Origin: Monocercomonoides exilis
Lineage: Eukaryota; Preaxostyla; Oxymonadida; Polymastigidae
NCBI GenBank assembly: GCA_001643675.2
Contig: LSRY02000031.1
Location: forward strand, 706,001 to 770,000
Reading direction: 5' to 3'
DNA: 64,000 nucleotides
The translations under genes were made by a program, and so were the position numbers. Positions 38,997 through 50,735 of this stretch are shown piece after piece; positions within the stretch are counted from its first letter, which is position 1; each line of letters opens with the position of its first letter. Under the pieces are notes generated by a model. It searched no databases. It was not told the DNA's origin and was given only the letters and a program-made list of their open reading frames with translations.

Positions 38997-40787
38997 GTGG
39001 TGGAGGCGTCATACACGTCGACAGCAGCGATGGACGACATCCAGAGGCAGCTGAGGATTGTAGTTTCTGAGGTGGCTGGGGCGTTTGCGCGGAATATACC
39101 GCTGTCGCTGCAGACTCTGCGGGGATATGTTACGGTGCGGAGGGAGGTGCTGTATGGAGGTGTTGTGTGTGCCTGCTATGTGGAGCTTTCCTCGATGCTT
39201 TCGGTTCCGCTTGTGGCACCGCTTCCGTCGCTTGCAGCGTCGGTAGGCACGAAGTCGGGGAGAAAGCGGATCTTTGCGGAGGTAGATGTGAATGCGTTCT
39301 TGGAAGTTATAATCTGTTTGATCCTTCGCTGCTGCCGTCGGCGATAGCGCGGCTGGTGTCGCGATCGCCGCAGTCGAAGCGTGTGGTGTTGAAGAAGGTG
39401 TAAGATGAAGTGATGGGGCGAGGGGTTGCAGTTTGTGAAGTGGGGGAGATTGCGGAGATGGGGTTGTCGGTAGCGGGGCTGAGGATGAAAGATGTGGTTT
39501 TGTCGCTTGCAGCGATTGAGCTGGTGGTGATGGAGGAGCGAGAAGAGGTAGATGAAGGAGTAAGGGGAGGCAAAGAGTGAGGCAAAGAGGGAGAAGAATA
39601 TGGAGGTGATGGGAATGAGGAAAAAGGCAGGTATCCGACAGCGCACAGAGAGTTTGTGGAAAGAATCAAAGAAAACCAGGGGAAGCTGGAAGAAGCGACG
39701 GCGCCGCTGGTTGTGGAGGCGCTTGGGCTGAGTGGGCTGAGGTTTGTGAAGTCTGGGGTTGGTACAGAGGATGGGGCTGAGGCGGGTTCAGACAAGCAGC
39801 GTTCTGTGGAACCAGAAGTATGCAGTTCTTCTCCATCTGATGTAATCCAACAGGAGATCTCAAGAGCAGCAGAAGAAGAAGCAGATGGGTCTTTTGACAT
39901 AACTTCAGATAGAAGTTCAGAGGGAATGGGGAAAGATGAGGAACAGGTGGAAATGTCGAAAAGTGGTTTGGAGATGAATGAGGAATCAGGGAGAGAGGGT
40001 AATTCGATTGATTTGGAGGAAGAAGAGAAGAAACAGATGATAAATGATTGAGGAAAGACACACACAACAAAGCATTCCCGTATTTTCAAAAGCCAAAAGA
40101 ACATATTCTCAAAAGTTAAAGAATATAACTGGGGATGAATTATGTGACACATTTTATGAACCAGAAAAGTCACCTGGGTCATTTTGTGGGGAAGAAACTC
40201 TGCCTCTTCTGCCACCTTTGGGAGAACAGAGGGAAGAAGGCGGGGAAGGGAAGAGAGGAGCGGCAAATAATCGTATTCTTTGTTGGCGCAATGACATTCG
40301 GAATTTTGGGAAAGGGAATGAGAAGGAGAAGGAGGATGATGCTCGCTCATCACAACCACAATCTCATTTTCCTTCAGATTCTTTCCATTCACCCACTTCT
40401 CCTCCTCATTCCTCACCATCTTCTCCTTCTGCGCCATCTTCACCATCATCTACTTCAAATGCATTGAATGTTGGGAGTCGGCCTCATTTTGAACATCCAC
40501 GCAGCAGTGCTTCTGTTACGATGCAACAAGAAGAATGCAAACAGATTCCTCCATCATCATCATCATCATCATCTTCTTCTTCTTCTTCTTCTTCTTCTTC
40601 TTCTTCTTCTTCTTCATATTCCTCTTCATATATGATCTCGAATTCGAGTAGTTGTGATTGCGATTGCAATTGTTCATCGGCCAGCCAGCCATCTGCATCG
40701 CAATTGTTTCTGTCTGGCAGCACACAATTTGAGACTGTCTACCACACGCCGATTCTGTCAAAGATCCCACTTTTGGAGCACTTGTGA
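38997..40787 (+). pseudogene. Decayed gene in a GC-rich island, unidentified product
   Basis: This block is far richer in GC than its surroundings, and its plus-strand codons mostly end in G, like the 3' end of gene A. The reading starts near MDDIQRQLRIVVSEVAGAFA (39029) and runs to about 39300. It then continues one frame over (YNLFDPSLLPSAIARLVSRS), through an in-frame TAA at 39401-39403 and a TGA near 39578, into a clean 131-codon segment 39656-40051 (REFVERIKENQGKLEEATAP). It may shift again into 40044-40787, which has a poly-Ser run coded by TCA/TCT repeats. No splice sites rescue the breaks. I cannot name the family. Confidence 0.4.
40553..40614 (+). repeat. TCA/TCT trinucleotide tract
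   Basis: About 60 bp of (TCA)n followed by (TCT)n. It reads as poly-serine on the plus strand and Asp/Glu runs on the minus strand, and lies inside the decayed island. Confidence 0.9.
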
Positions 40788-42600
40788 AGGATCTGCTTGC
40801 TCCTGTGTGTAAATGCCTTCTCCGCCTCTACACTCTTCAGATGCACTGCCTCTTCCTCTTCTTCGATCTCTTCCTCTTCATCTTCTTCGCTTTTATTTTT
40901 CTCAGCATTTTCATCACCGTTATGGATATCGTCACTTTCTCCTCCATCAACATCATCTTCCTTCTCATCATCTTCTTCAATCACAGTTTGTTTCATGTCT
41001 CCATTCGGATGATTATCTTTATTTGACTCAGCCACATCCAAATGTTTGCTGTTTGGCGAGCTATGTTAATTTTTGGATGAGTTGAGAAATGAAAAAGAAA
41101 CTGGATCAAAAGGAGATGAGAAAGAAATGGCCAGAGAAATAACAGAAGGGCAATATAAATATGAAGAAGGAAAAGAAGACGAATATTCAGAGAAGAGGAG
41201 GGAGAATGAGAAAATTGGATTGATGATTGATGATTGGACTGTGAAAGAGGAAAGGGAAAAGCAGAAACGGAAATGATGATTGTATTTCTCCAATGGGTTC
41301 TATTTCTCCGAAATCTTCATCTTCTTTCTTCTTTCTTCTTCCTCGTCTGATTTATCATCAACTCCAACATCAAAACAAGCAAAATTATCTTCAATGCCTT
41401 CTTTTATTCTTTTTCATGTTCTCCTTCTTCTCCTTCTTCTCTTTTCCTGCCCCTCCTCCTCCTTTCTGTTACTGCATGTGCAAGCCTTGTGTAGAAAGCA
41501 TCAATTTGTGATGTGCTAAACTCGTCTTTCTCTTTCGTTTTCATCTTCGCCTTTGACTCTTCCTGCGGTTTCCCTTTCCACTGCTCTGCGCTCAATTTGC
41601 TTCTGAAATCCACCAATTTTTGTTTCATCCATATGAGCATGCTCTCTTTTCTCTTCACCTTTTGGTGTTGTTCCAACAAAAGAGGACGAGTGAGATGCAC
41701 TTGGCAGTTCGTATCTCCTCTCATTATCCATTCACCACATTCAACATAGCTAGTGCACTGAAGAAAAATGAAGAGCTAAAGCAGAGATGGATGCTCCACT
41801 GAAGAAGAGGAAAGCAATTCAGATTCACACCCAGCTAAGCTGCATAAGGTATTAATGGAGATGATGATGCTGCTTCTGACAATGACGACGAAGAAGAATA
41901 AGGAGTGGAAGGAGTGGAGGTGATACAGGGTGATCTGAAAGACGATAGAAGTAATCATGAACGCTGAGCAGATTCAAGCATTTCATCTCTTTCAGCTGAA
42001 AGAGAAGAGTCTGTCTTGTCTTGTCTTGCCAATAAACTGCCCATGCAATCAGAGCGAATCCGTAAAGATAGCAGGAAAATTGCAGTCTTCGGCTATGTGT
42101 TTCCTATTGTTTTCAAAGCAATTTGACAAATACTGTTGGCTTGAGTTTCTTAATGTGTTTAAATCGATACTCACATTACATACCATCAATTGCCCGCTTG
42201 CCACACTCATTACACACAGATTGCTCGCATCATCTCCATTCACTCCAGTATAATGATCCTTCATCCCCTCTTTCAGTCAATCCTTCTTTTCTGTATGCTG
42301 ATATGCTCCATTTATCCAATAGCACACTCTCTTATCATTAGTATTTGTTGTGTACGATTCATAGAACGGATTGCTCAAAGAAAGGAGATTGTATCGATCT
42401 TCAAAATGAACATCGTGGACATATGGAGTGGAAGCGTTGCAACTGCAATCGTGGAAGAAGAAATAACAATAATGATTGCTGCTTGGAGCTGTTTGTTGGT
42501 TTAGATAAAAATACAATCCTTCACCATTGTACGATGCGGAACACGAAATAAATTGGAGGCTCCTCATTTTGAATGCAGAAAGTACATTGAAACAATGCAT
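40739..42600 (-). pseudogene. Probable relic of a third giant surface-protein gene
   Basis: Minus-strand fragments in order resemble the A/B architecture. At 42277-42600, FISCSASYNGEGLYFYL and CYFFFHDCSCNASTPYVHDV parallel 'LLFYCFFHNNTC..GGNDV' of protein A. At 41404-41731, KLSAEQWKGKPQEESKAKMK parallels MSPEEQWRRAEREAEKKNEE just inside the membrane in A. At 40739-41041, a long acidic run ends in EKAFTHRSKQIL, where A has its acidic run and RWKAPELL. Frameshifts and stops separate the pieces (for example near 41404). Single matches are weak; the order and orientation make the case. Confidence 0.4.
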
Positions 42601-43951
42601 CGCAACTCCAAATTGATTTGTTAGAAAACAAGAAGTGAACTAGCACTCAAACACACAAGCGCTCTCCCCTTTACCACTTTCTGTTCCAACAAAGATAGGA
42701 AAATCTGAAAATTTCTGGGAAGAAATCATTTTTCTTTATTCTGCTTTGAACTTTTGATTATTCAATTTACAGATTTACGGAGTTGTATAAAAAATCAAAG
42801 TTTAAAGTCCCTTTCATCGTTTTATAAATGTTTCTTCTTTCATTGTGTAAAACCGTTCAAATATTGCATATCACCTGTTCTGTTTATATTTTGATAAGTA
42901 TCGTTTTTAAGGTTTTGTAGAATAAATTGTCATTCCATTCTATCTCCAAACATTTGGTGCAAATTCTCAGTTTTTCTTTTAATTGTTTGAGACCATAACT
43001 GTTTGAAAAAAACTTATCAGTATTGAACTTCCATGAATTAATATTATTTGATTATCTTTTCGCGTTCAAAAATTTCAGCACTTCCAAATCGGCAAAAAGG
43101 ATCAGAAAAAAATTTGTTGATGGATCAATTGGAATAAGCTTTGATCTTTTTGGAATAAATTTGTTTTATTTTAATTAATCTTTTTATTTCAATAAATTTT
43201 TATAATTCCAATTCCATCTGTTGATGAAAGAATTGGATAACAATATTTTTTTTCAAAGAAATCTCATTCTTTTCAAACATCACAAAATACTGAACATTGA
43301 TTTCTAAACATTTGAAACCAATAACGAAAAAACAACAAATCTCTCATTCCTTTTTTCTTTTGAATGGAAAAGTATTCATTTTTGTAAAAATAGTCAAACA
43401 AATAATATGTTCAGTTTTTTTTTTTTTTTTATTTTAGTATTTTCCAAAGATTTTCCTTTCTTCTCCAATATTATTTTTTTGAAAGAAGCAAACTTGCCTA
43501 TTCTTTCACACAAAAATTTTTGGAAAAAAAATTCTATTCAACTTTAAAATTTTGGAAAATACATTTTGAAGTGACTCTCAAATCTGACTACAAACAATTA
43601 AAAAAAACGCTTTTTGAAAATGCCAAACCAAACAAAAAAACCATTCAACTGTCACCCGCAAAAATTTAGTGATGTGAAATTGTTTCAACAGGACACAAAT
43701 GAATGGCTCAATTGAAAAATTAGAAAAAAAAAAAATAAAAGCAATAAAAAAAGAATTATGCCTTTTCCCTCTCTCTAAACAAGAGAGGGATTCAACAAAA
43801 ATAAATAAAAAAGAAATACAATCTGCTTCATTCTCGATAGTCCCCAAAAATATCAAAGCATTTCAAAACACAAATTTGAAACAATAATTTTGCTTACAAA
43901 AACACTAAATACTCTTTTAGACTTTCTCTCATTATACGAAACATTTTGAAG
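42601..43951. other. AT-rich intergenic region
   Basis: No gene or clear repeat seen. A short block 'TTTGAGACCATAACTGTTTGA' near 42985 resembles 'TTTGAAACCATAACTTTTTT' near 14850 and a similar string near 26760, perhaps parts of an old dispersed repeat. Confidence 0.45.
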
Positions 43952-45316
43952 CTATTTTTTTCCCATATGTCGAAAACTGTTGATGATGTCTTCGTATCCT
44001 TGCTCTTCAAACTTTTCAAGTGCTTCTCTTTTCAAAGCTTTCTCTTTTGTTCCCTTTTGCTGAACATCATCCTCTAATCCTCTTGAAATATATAAAAATA
44101 ATTCCAGAGACTCACTTGAAATTGTCTTCTTCAATGTTGATTGCTGAATATCCTCCAAAAAGAGAACTAATATATCACTCTCCAAAATAGAGAAATCGTA
44201 AATTGACAAGTACACCTGTCGATGAAAATACTTTATAATTGCATCAGATAATTCTGGTTCATCATTCCTTGATGCTCTGCATAGCTTGACAAGGCAGCAA
44301 ATCAGTTCATCAAATTTCCCTTTCAACGTTCTGTAATGCAAAGGCATATTACTGATTGTGTTGATCCATCTTTTCATCACTGAAACTTCTTTTTGCTCTT
44401 TCCAATTCTCTTTTTCCTTCTTCCAATTTACACACTTTGACAGCTCTTCAAGTTCTCTTTTTGCTTCTTTTCCAAAATGTAGCTCATTCACAATTACTTC
44501 ATTCAAGCTTTTGTCAGTGTCCAATCTGTTTCCCAGAAACTGCCAAACAGACTGATATGCAAGTCGAGTCAAGTTGTGATGATCCTGGTGATACTTGATG
44601 ATTTCTGTGACCTCATTCAAATACAGTTCTTTTTCAACCCTCTATTCAAATACAAGAAAGAAATGAAAATGTCAAAAGGAACAGAAATGTTCATACGCAA
44701 TGTTTGTTAATGTTGCTTAGAGCCAACAAAGCCATTTCCACTTCTTTTTGCGCTTCTTCGTTTTCCTCTTTGATCTGTGCAACATTCAGCAAGCTTGACA
44801 CACAATATGAATAAACATCCTTTGGAAAAGTTTCAGATTCCATTGTCATGCTTAGAAAACATTCGATAAGATCGATAAGAAGCTTTTCATTCTTTTCTTC
44901 TTTTCTTCTTTTTTCTTTAAAAATCATCCTTCTAAATATGTCTCCAAGTGAAGAAACATCGAAACTTTCATCGGTGATCAAGAACAATAATTTGAAATAG
45001 CCCATGTTTCTAAAAAACAATGTTGCATTTTCGGCTGTCATTTTATCATGATTGATCAATTCATTTATATCTCCAAATAATGTCACAGACATGACATAAT
45101 CCAAATCATTTTTGTTCATTTCATCAATCATCCCATTCATCTCCATGATTTTCTGCTTTTGTTCCGCTTCATTAAGTTTTGGCAACTTTATGCCAAAACC
45201 TGTTGTTAAAATTAATAAGTACTCTCTATTCAAAAAAAAAAAAAAAAAAGCAAAAACAAACTTATAAATTTTCCAATCAGTTCTCTATTCAATCTTTTCT
45301 TTGCAATTGAACTCAT
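43952..45316 (-). CDS. ARM/HEAT-like helical protein, three exons
   Basis: Exons 45262-45316, 44697-45223 and 43952-44641 give 423 aa with matching phases. The first intron is only 38 nt and is mostly a run of 18 T before GAATAGAG; the second is 55 nt (donor GTATGA). The short first exon begins MSSIAKKRLNRELIGKF. Without it the frame would begin inside the intron. The rest is predicted almost all-helical, with leucine-rich helical pairs and charged linkers, and contains HHNLTRLAYQSVWQFL, KEAKRELEELSKCVNWKKE and KFEEQGYEDIINSF. These resemble a multi-copy armadillo-like family I associate with Monocercomonoides; its function is unknown. Helical repeats usually serve protein-protein contact (inference). 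Confidence 0.75.
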
Positions 45317-46028
45317 TTCGATTGTGGTATATTCTGGACAAGTGAAAAGAAATGGCAATTCAATTTACGAAATGATTGACAGAAACAAACATCTTCCTTA
45401 TCCTTCAAAAACCTTTGAGAATAATGACAGATCAAATGGATTAGCCTGATAAAAATATGATATTATTGGAAAAAGAAGAGGTAAAACCGGTCAATATGCT
45501 TTGGCTAGAGGATCAATAAGATCCTTTTTTCTCCTTGCGATCAATCCTATAATAAAGATCATTATCATGAAGATTATTTCGTTAAACTTCTCAGTTAATA
45601 ACACATGAATGTTCTTTCAATGCTTTTAAATTGATGAAATAATACACAGTTATATTGGTTTTCTTTCTCCAAAAATATCTCGAATTTTATTCCGATTTAA
45701 AAAAAAGAAAAGAGTATCGTTGAAGAAAACTCCGATTTCTTTAAGAAAAAGCTTTTCATCTGCAAATAAGCCTTTTTTGTTTTCGCATTTTGAAAAGAAA
45801 GCAAAATTGTTTGAGCAAAATTATTTATATTGCATATTTTAGAAACTTATGTAAAGAGAAGTGAGCGTCCAAAGGATGAAATCTGAATAAACTTTTTTCA
45901 TTCAAATAAACAGACTTCATTCGAATAAACTATCACTATCTTGAATATAACATTTTATCCCTCCTCATTTGTCTCGTTCAAAAATTTCAATATCATTTCT
46001 ATCTGTCATTTCAAAAAATTATTGTGTG

Positions 46029-47320
46029 GGCACAATCCCAATAGGTGGACATAACCCATTATAAAATATGGAAAATTCAAATAAAAAATCAGAAATATCC
46101 AAATTGATCCAAACCTTCAACGATGAAGATAAAACTTTTGATTTTCTTGTTGAAAGGAATTTGGTTAAGAAACAAATTAACTGCAGCAAATACAAAAAGA
46201 TGATTGGATTCAAAAAAGAAGCAGATGAAAGATTTCGCTACCGTTGCCAGCACCAATCAGTCAGCTTAAGGAAAAATACAATTTTTGAAAATATTCGAAT
46301 AAAAATGCATCAATTTATGAAATTGTCACTACACTTTTGGATAAATATTACGGCAAAACAGGCAACTTTACTTACAAATCTATCCAAAAACACGGTTTAC
46401 CATATTTATTCTCTTTTTAGGAGCGCTGTGTCCCGGGAAATGCAGATTATGAAGAGAAGGATTGGTGGAGTCAATAGAATAGTTCAAATAGATGAGATGC
46501 CATTATTTCGCAGAAAATATAAAAAAGGAAGAAAAAAACCTCAGCAGTGGGTTTTCGGTGGCATTGGAGAACCTCAAACAGGAAAAGGAAAAAGCAATAT
46601 GTTTTTTTGGAAATGGTTCCAGATAGAAAAAAGCACACTTTGCATTCTTCAGAAAGAAGGACATTTATTTGGGTTCAATAATCAACAATGACAGCTGGCG
46701 GGCCTACAATTAAATGGAAAATCTTGGTTTCACACATGGGATGGTCCATCACAAAAAAACATGTATTAATAAAGATACAAACACTCACACTGACAGCATA
46801 GAAGGTCTCTAGTCCTTGTTTCGTGAAAGTTTACCACCACATGGAATCAGACATTCTGTAATACAATCAAACATGGATTCTTTCGCTTGCAAAAGGCAAG
46901 AAGACAGCACTTATTACACGTTTTTGGATTCCTTGACCGTCAATAATATTTATTAACAAATGGAAGTTTGAATTTTTAATTTTTAAATCAATTAACTTTT
47001 TTTTTCTTTTTTCAGATGAAATAAATAATATAGATGAATCAGAATGCAGCAAGTTAAAGCACATCACATGCTGAGTTATTGTTTTCTATTCATTCATTTT
47101 TCAAGCCATTCAGTGTTATTCTTTATTATTTTTTTATGAACAAACAATAAAAAAAATTTTATTGTCTTATTTTTTATTTTCTAAGCAAATCACCCACCAG
47201 CGCTTTTCATTTTTAACATATCTTCAACAAAAAAACATGATTTTAAAATTTGAATTTATTTCTTTTTTTCTCTTTTCAAATTAAAAATTATGTGTTATGT
47301 CCTCCAATTGGGATTGTACC
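46029..47320 (+). mobile_element. Merlin (IS1016-like) DNA transposon, decayed
   Basis: 1292 bp with 27-bp terminal inverted repeats matching at 24 positions (left GGCACAATCCCAATAGG..., right ...TTGGGATTGTACC). It is flanked by a perfect 8-bp direct repeat ATTGTGTG at 46021-46028 and 47321-47328; 8-9 bp duplications are characteristic of Merlin elements. The interior encodes an IS1595/IS1016-type transposase with disrupted frame. The intact target duplication and similar ends suggest a fairly recent insertion despite the coding damage. Confidence 0.9.
46068..46955 (+). pseudogene. Merlin/IS1595-family transposase, frameshifted
   Basis: The open part (46068-46691, 207 codons) has RFRYRCQHQSVSLRKNTIFE, a helix-turn-helix-like segment, RIVQIDEMPLFRRKY with the first catalytic Asp, and WVFGGIGEP, all typical of the family. 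A frame change at the T run near 46600 follows: EMVPDRKKHTL is read in the next frame. NDSWRAYN (second Asp) then appears at about 46690 in another frame, followed by stops and HTDSIEGL (third acidic residue, about 46790). A TAG replaces the expected tryptophan after it. At least two frame changes and two nonsense codons make it inactive. Confidence 0.85.
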
Positions 47321-47350
47321 ATTGTGTGATTTCTTAATGTTTGTGCAATA

Positions 47351-47530
47351 TGGGACGTAATATTTCGCTTTATGAATTTTGTTCCACTCAATTATTTTTA
47401 ATATTTTTCTCAATTTTTCCTTATTTTCTTTATTATTGTGCATGTGAATGTTAGACTTGAAATGAAACGATAAAGAAAAAGTTTGGAATAAAACTCGTTT
47501 TTTTTTCACAAATGAAATAATTTCGCCCCG
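47351..47530 (+). mobile_element. MITE family 1, copy c (180 bp, TA-flanked)
   Basis: Bounded by TA at 47349-47350 and 47531-47532, with ends TGGGACGTAATATTTCG and GAAATAATTTCGCCCCG. It matches copies a and b over the full length. It begins only 22 bp beyond the target duplication of the Merlin element, so two unrelated insertions lie side by side. Confidence 0.8.
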
Positions 47531-50500
47531 TATCTATAAAGGTTGATCTTTTGATGGAAATCGAAATGTTTACGTTGGGGGAGCAATTAATGTTGCTTCA
47601 GAAAGAAGTGCATATCGAATAAATATTACTCTATTTCCCCCCATTTTCTGCAGATGTTCAGATATGCGAGAACTTTTGGATTGAACTGTCCGATGAATTC
47701 TACTTTTTCAATTTTATGATCCATTTCCTCTGCACTTCTTCATTCTCAAAATGTGCCAAACATTTGCTCTACAAGAAGCTTCTGCCAAACACTGTATCCA
47801 CGCAGCAGCAGAACTGATTGCAATCTTTCAACTCATTTCATGTTTCAAGAACAAATATGCCTTCAAATAAATTGTCCCACCGACTTCTCCCACAACCAGC
47901 CAAGCTCATGCTGAACTGATTGAGTCAGTGTTCATTCTTTCCAACCACAAATTACCTCCACACAACATGAAAAAAAATACTACAATTTGACACGAAACAA
48001 TCACACAGGAGCCAAACAATATCAATCAATATACCCTTTGTGGAAAACCAGGAAGTCACAAGTCATAATCATCAGTTTTTTTCAACGTAAAAGTCCTCTC
48101 AATTCATTTTTAATGCTTTTATTTTTGTTTTGTCAGATATTTGCGAATACTTAATTTTGTGTTTGTTAAAAAATGATATGATTTCAATTATTTAATTATT
48201 TTTTATAATTGATCAAAACCATGAAGATGAAAAAATTTGTTGACAAACTCAACTACAGCTTGGAAGAACGGTATCCAAAAAAATATTTCAGCAGACATTG
48301 AAAACAATTTATATTTCTTTTAACATGCAACTATAATTTTAGAACATACATACCTCATGCCTTTTTTTGGAAGAGTGTACATTTTTTGTGATAACCTATC
48401 GAAAAGAAAGTTTGCAGTCTGCTTATTTTTTGTATTATGTTTATTTTATAATTTTTTGTTTTGTATTATTATTTGAATGCTTCAAAAACGAGGTTTGAAC
48501 TGCAAAAATATATGAGTCAAACGGTAAAGTTAATTTGCGTTAAATTTGTTCAACGAAAAATGACACTTTGTTTGTTTGTTATTTAAACAAGCAAGTTGCT
48601 GTTGTGTTAATTTTGATTTGCGTTAGTGCATATTCAGTGAAATTTTTGAAATATTATGTTTATTGAAATTTCTTCAATTCTTTTTAGCAAAATTATTTAT
48701 CTCCAGCTTTTATTATTTTTCTTTAATCTGTACTCAATATGTTGTGTATGTTGTTTATATTTCTTTAAATACTTTTTTGTTACGATAGTATTTATTGATT
48801 TGAAATATGTTGTTTATTTGATAATAAATTGTTCAAGTTGTTTCGAAATGTCAATATTATTTAGTAATTGTGTTGCTTTGATATTTTATATTTAATGATT
48901 GAGATACTGATTGAAATAAAAGATTATTTTATATTTTTATTACGTTTCAAATATGAAAAGTTATTTTTTGAACAAAAAATTTCAAATAATGAAAATAACA
49001 ATAAATATGAAATTGCGAGTGATATTCACCATTCGATATTTTGCATATTATTCCACATTTATATGAAAAATCGTTTATGCAGATTAATGTACGAAATAAT
49101 TCATTTTTTTAATAAAAACAACATATTCCATATCAATAAATATTATTGTTACAAAAAAGCACACCAAAAATTATTCAAAATGAGAATTTTTGCAATCGAA
49201 TTAATAATTTTTCAAACGAATTATAAAAATTTTCATTCAAATTAATAATTTTTGCGTTCTCAATGAAAAAAACTTATGTTTTCTTATGAATAAAAATTAT
49301 TTGAAATTATTAATATTTTTGTCAGAATAAAAAAAATTTCAAAAATTTTTCTTCCCGTGAAAGAAAATAATGATAACACAAAATTATTTCCGATTCAAAA
49401 GTGGAAGACTGATTTTCACAAAATTTCGTGAGAGCGCGAAAAAATTTTTGTTAGGTTTTCAACAATTATTAATTCGAATTCAAAAATTATTATTTCGTAT
49501 GAAAAACTTATTAATTTGTTTGCAAAATTATTATTTTGAATTTAAATTTTATTTTTTTGAATGCAAAATTTCTCATTTTGAATAATTTTTGGTGTACCTA
49601 ATCAGATTGAAAAAAATATCAAATTGGAGAACAAGCAAATTGAAAATATCAATCAGAAAATAAACAAGCGAACTGACAACTGCAAAATCCATAATTATGA
49701 AAAATTGGAAAAAAAAATCTGAAAATAAAGCAAATTATAAAAACAAGGATTTTCTATTTGACAATGCATAAAAAGTACTGAACGCACCAAGGATGAATTA
49801 GTAATAAGTCATGTGCAAAAAAAAATTTTTTCATATGAATGCTGACAGAAAACACGAAAATAACTGGTTAATCTCGTTGAGACAAGTTGATATCATTGAC
49901 TAAAATATTAAAAAAAAAATATTTGTGAAAATAAAACTGATATACTTCTTCAAAGTCTTCTTCTTCTTCTTTTTTCTAGTTCCGGAAGCAGCTCCATTTG
50001 CCAGATTGAAACACAAGGAAAATTAAAGGCGACAAAGCGAATAATTCACGCAAATGAATGTGAAATTACAACAAAAGAAAACTGTTCTATGATCAATCGG
50101 TGTGAAAAAAAGAACTCAAATAAAATAAAATAAAATATGATAAAATAGAGTGAAAATAAACTGAAATAAATAAATAAAAAAAGAACCGAAAAAAATATGA
50201 GTGTTGAAAATTTTACAATAAATAATAACAAAATTGATCTTTTTGTATTCTTTTTATACAAATCTCTTTTAAAACGCATCGAAAAGCAACATAGAAACGA
50301 AGTTTTACATCAAGACAGAAAGAAATATGGATTTTCAATGAATGACATTGAAATTTAACTTCTACGCAAAAAAGAGATCATCTCTTTATAAAATAAAACA
50401 AATGAAAATAATCAAGTAACAAAAAATTAATTAATAAATAATAATAATATTAAAATACAATGTTAAAATAAATATAAATAAAATAAAACGTTCAAATAAT

Positions 50501-50735
50501 CTTTAATTGAAATATCTCAAATCCCCCGCTCCAATTTCAACGCAAATTCTAACTCTGAACGAGTTGAAGTTTATTTCAGCTTTAAAACGAACATAATTAA
50601 ATTCGTTATTATTTATTTATTTATTTATTTATATAATTATAATTAATACACTATTGCCTTCTATTTATATCCTTCTTTTTTTTAATTGCTCCAAAGATGG
50701 TACAAGCCAATCACACATCTGTTCATATTTCTGAT
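47531..50735. other. AT-rich intergenic region with a possible relic and a fold-back element
   Basis: Positions 47560-47980 are less AT-rich and give broken protein-like readings on both strands (minus WLVVGEVGGTIYLKAYLFLK; plus VGGAINVASERSAYRINITL), perhaps a worn-out coding sequence. The rest is about 20-25% GC with no gene. The fold-back at 49161-49595 is listed separately. Confidence 0.4.
49161..49595. repeat. Fold-back element with CACCAAAAATTATTC termini
   Basis: The left end ACACCAAAAATTATTCAAAA and right end TTTTGAATAATTTTTGGTGT are perfect inverted repeats, and pairing continues inward with mismatches through AATGAGAAxTTTTGCA and AAATTAATAATTT blocks for about 150 bp. Total length is 435 bp. 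It has no coding capacity and is probably a MITE. I could not define a target duplication. Confidence 0.65.

Noticed and set aside
39307-40449. 380-codon minus-strand open frame over the GC-rich island
   Set aside because: It is Ser/Pro-rich low complexity and the complement of a plus-strand reading with clearer codon preference. I kept the plus-strand decayed gene instead, although the strand choice is not certain.
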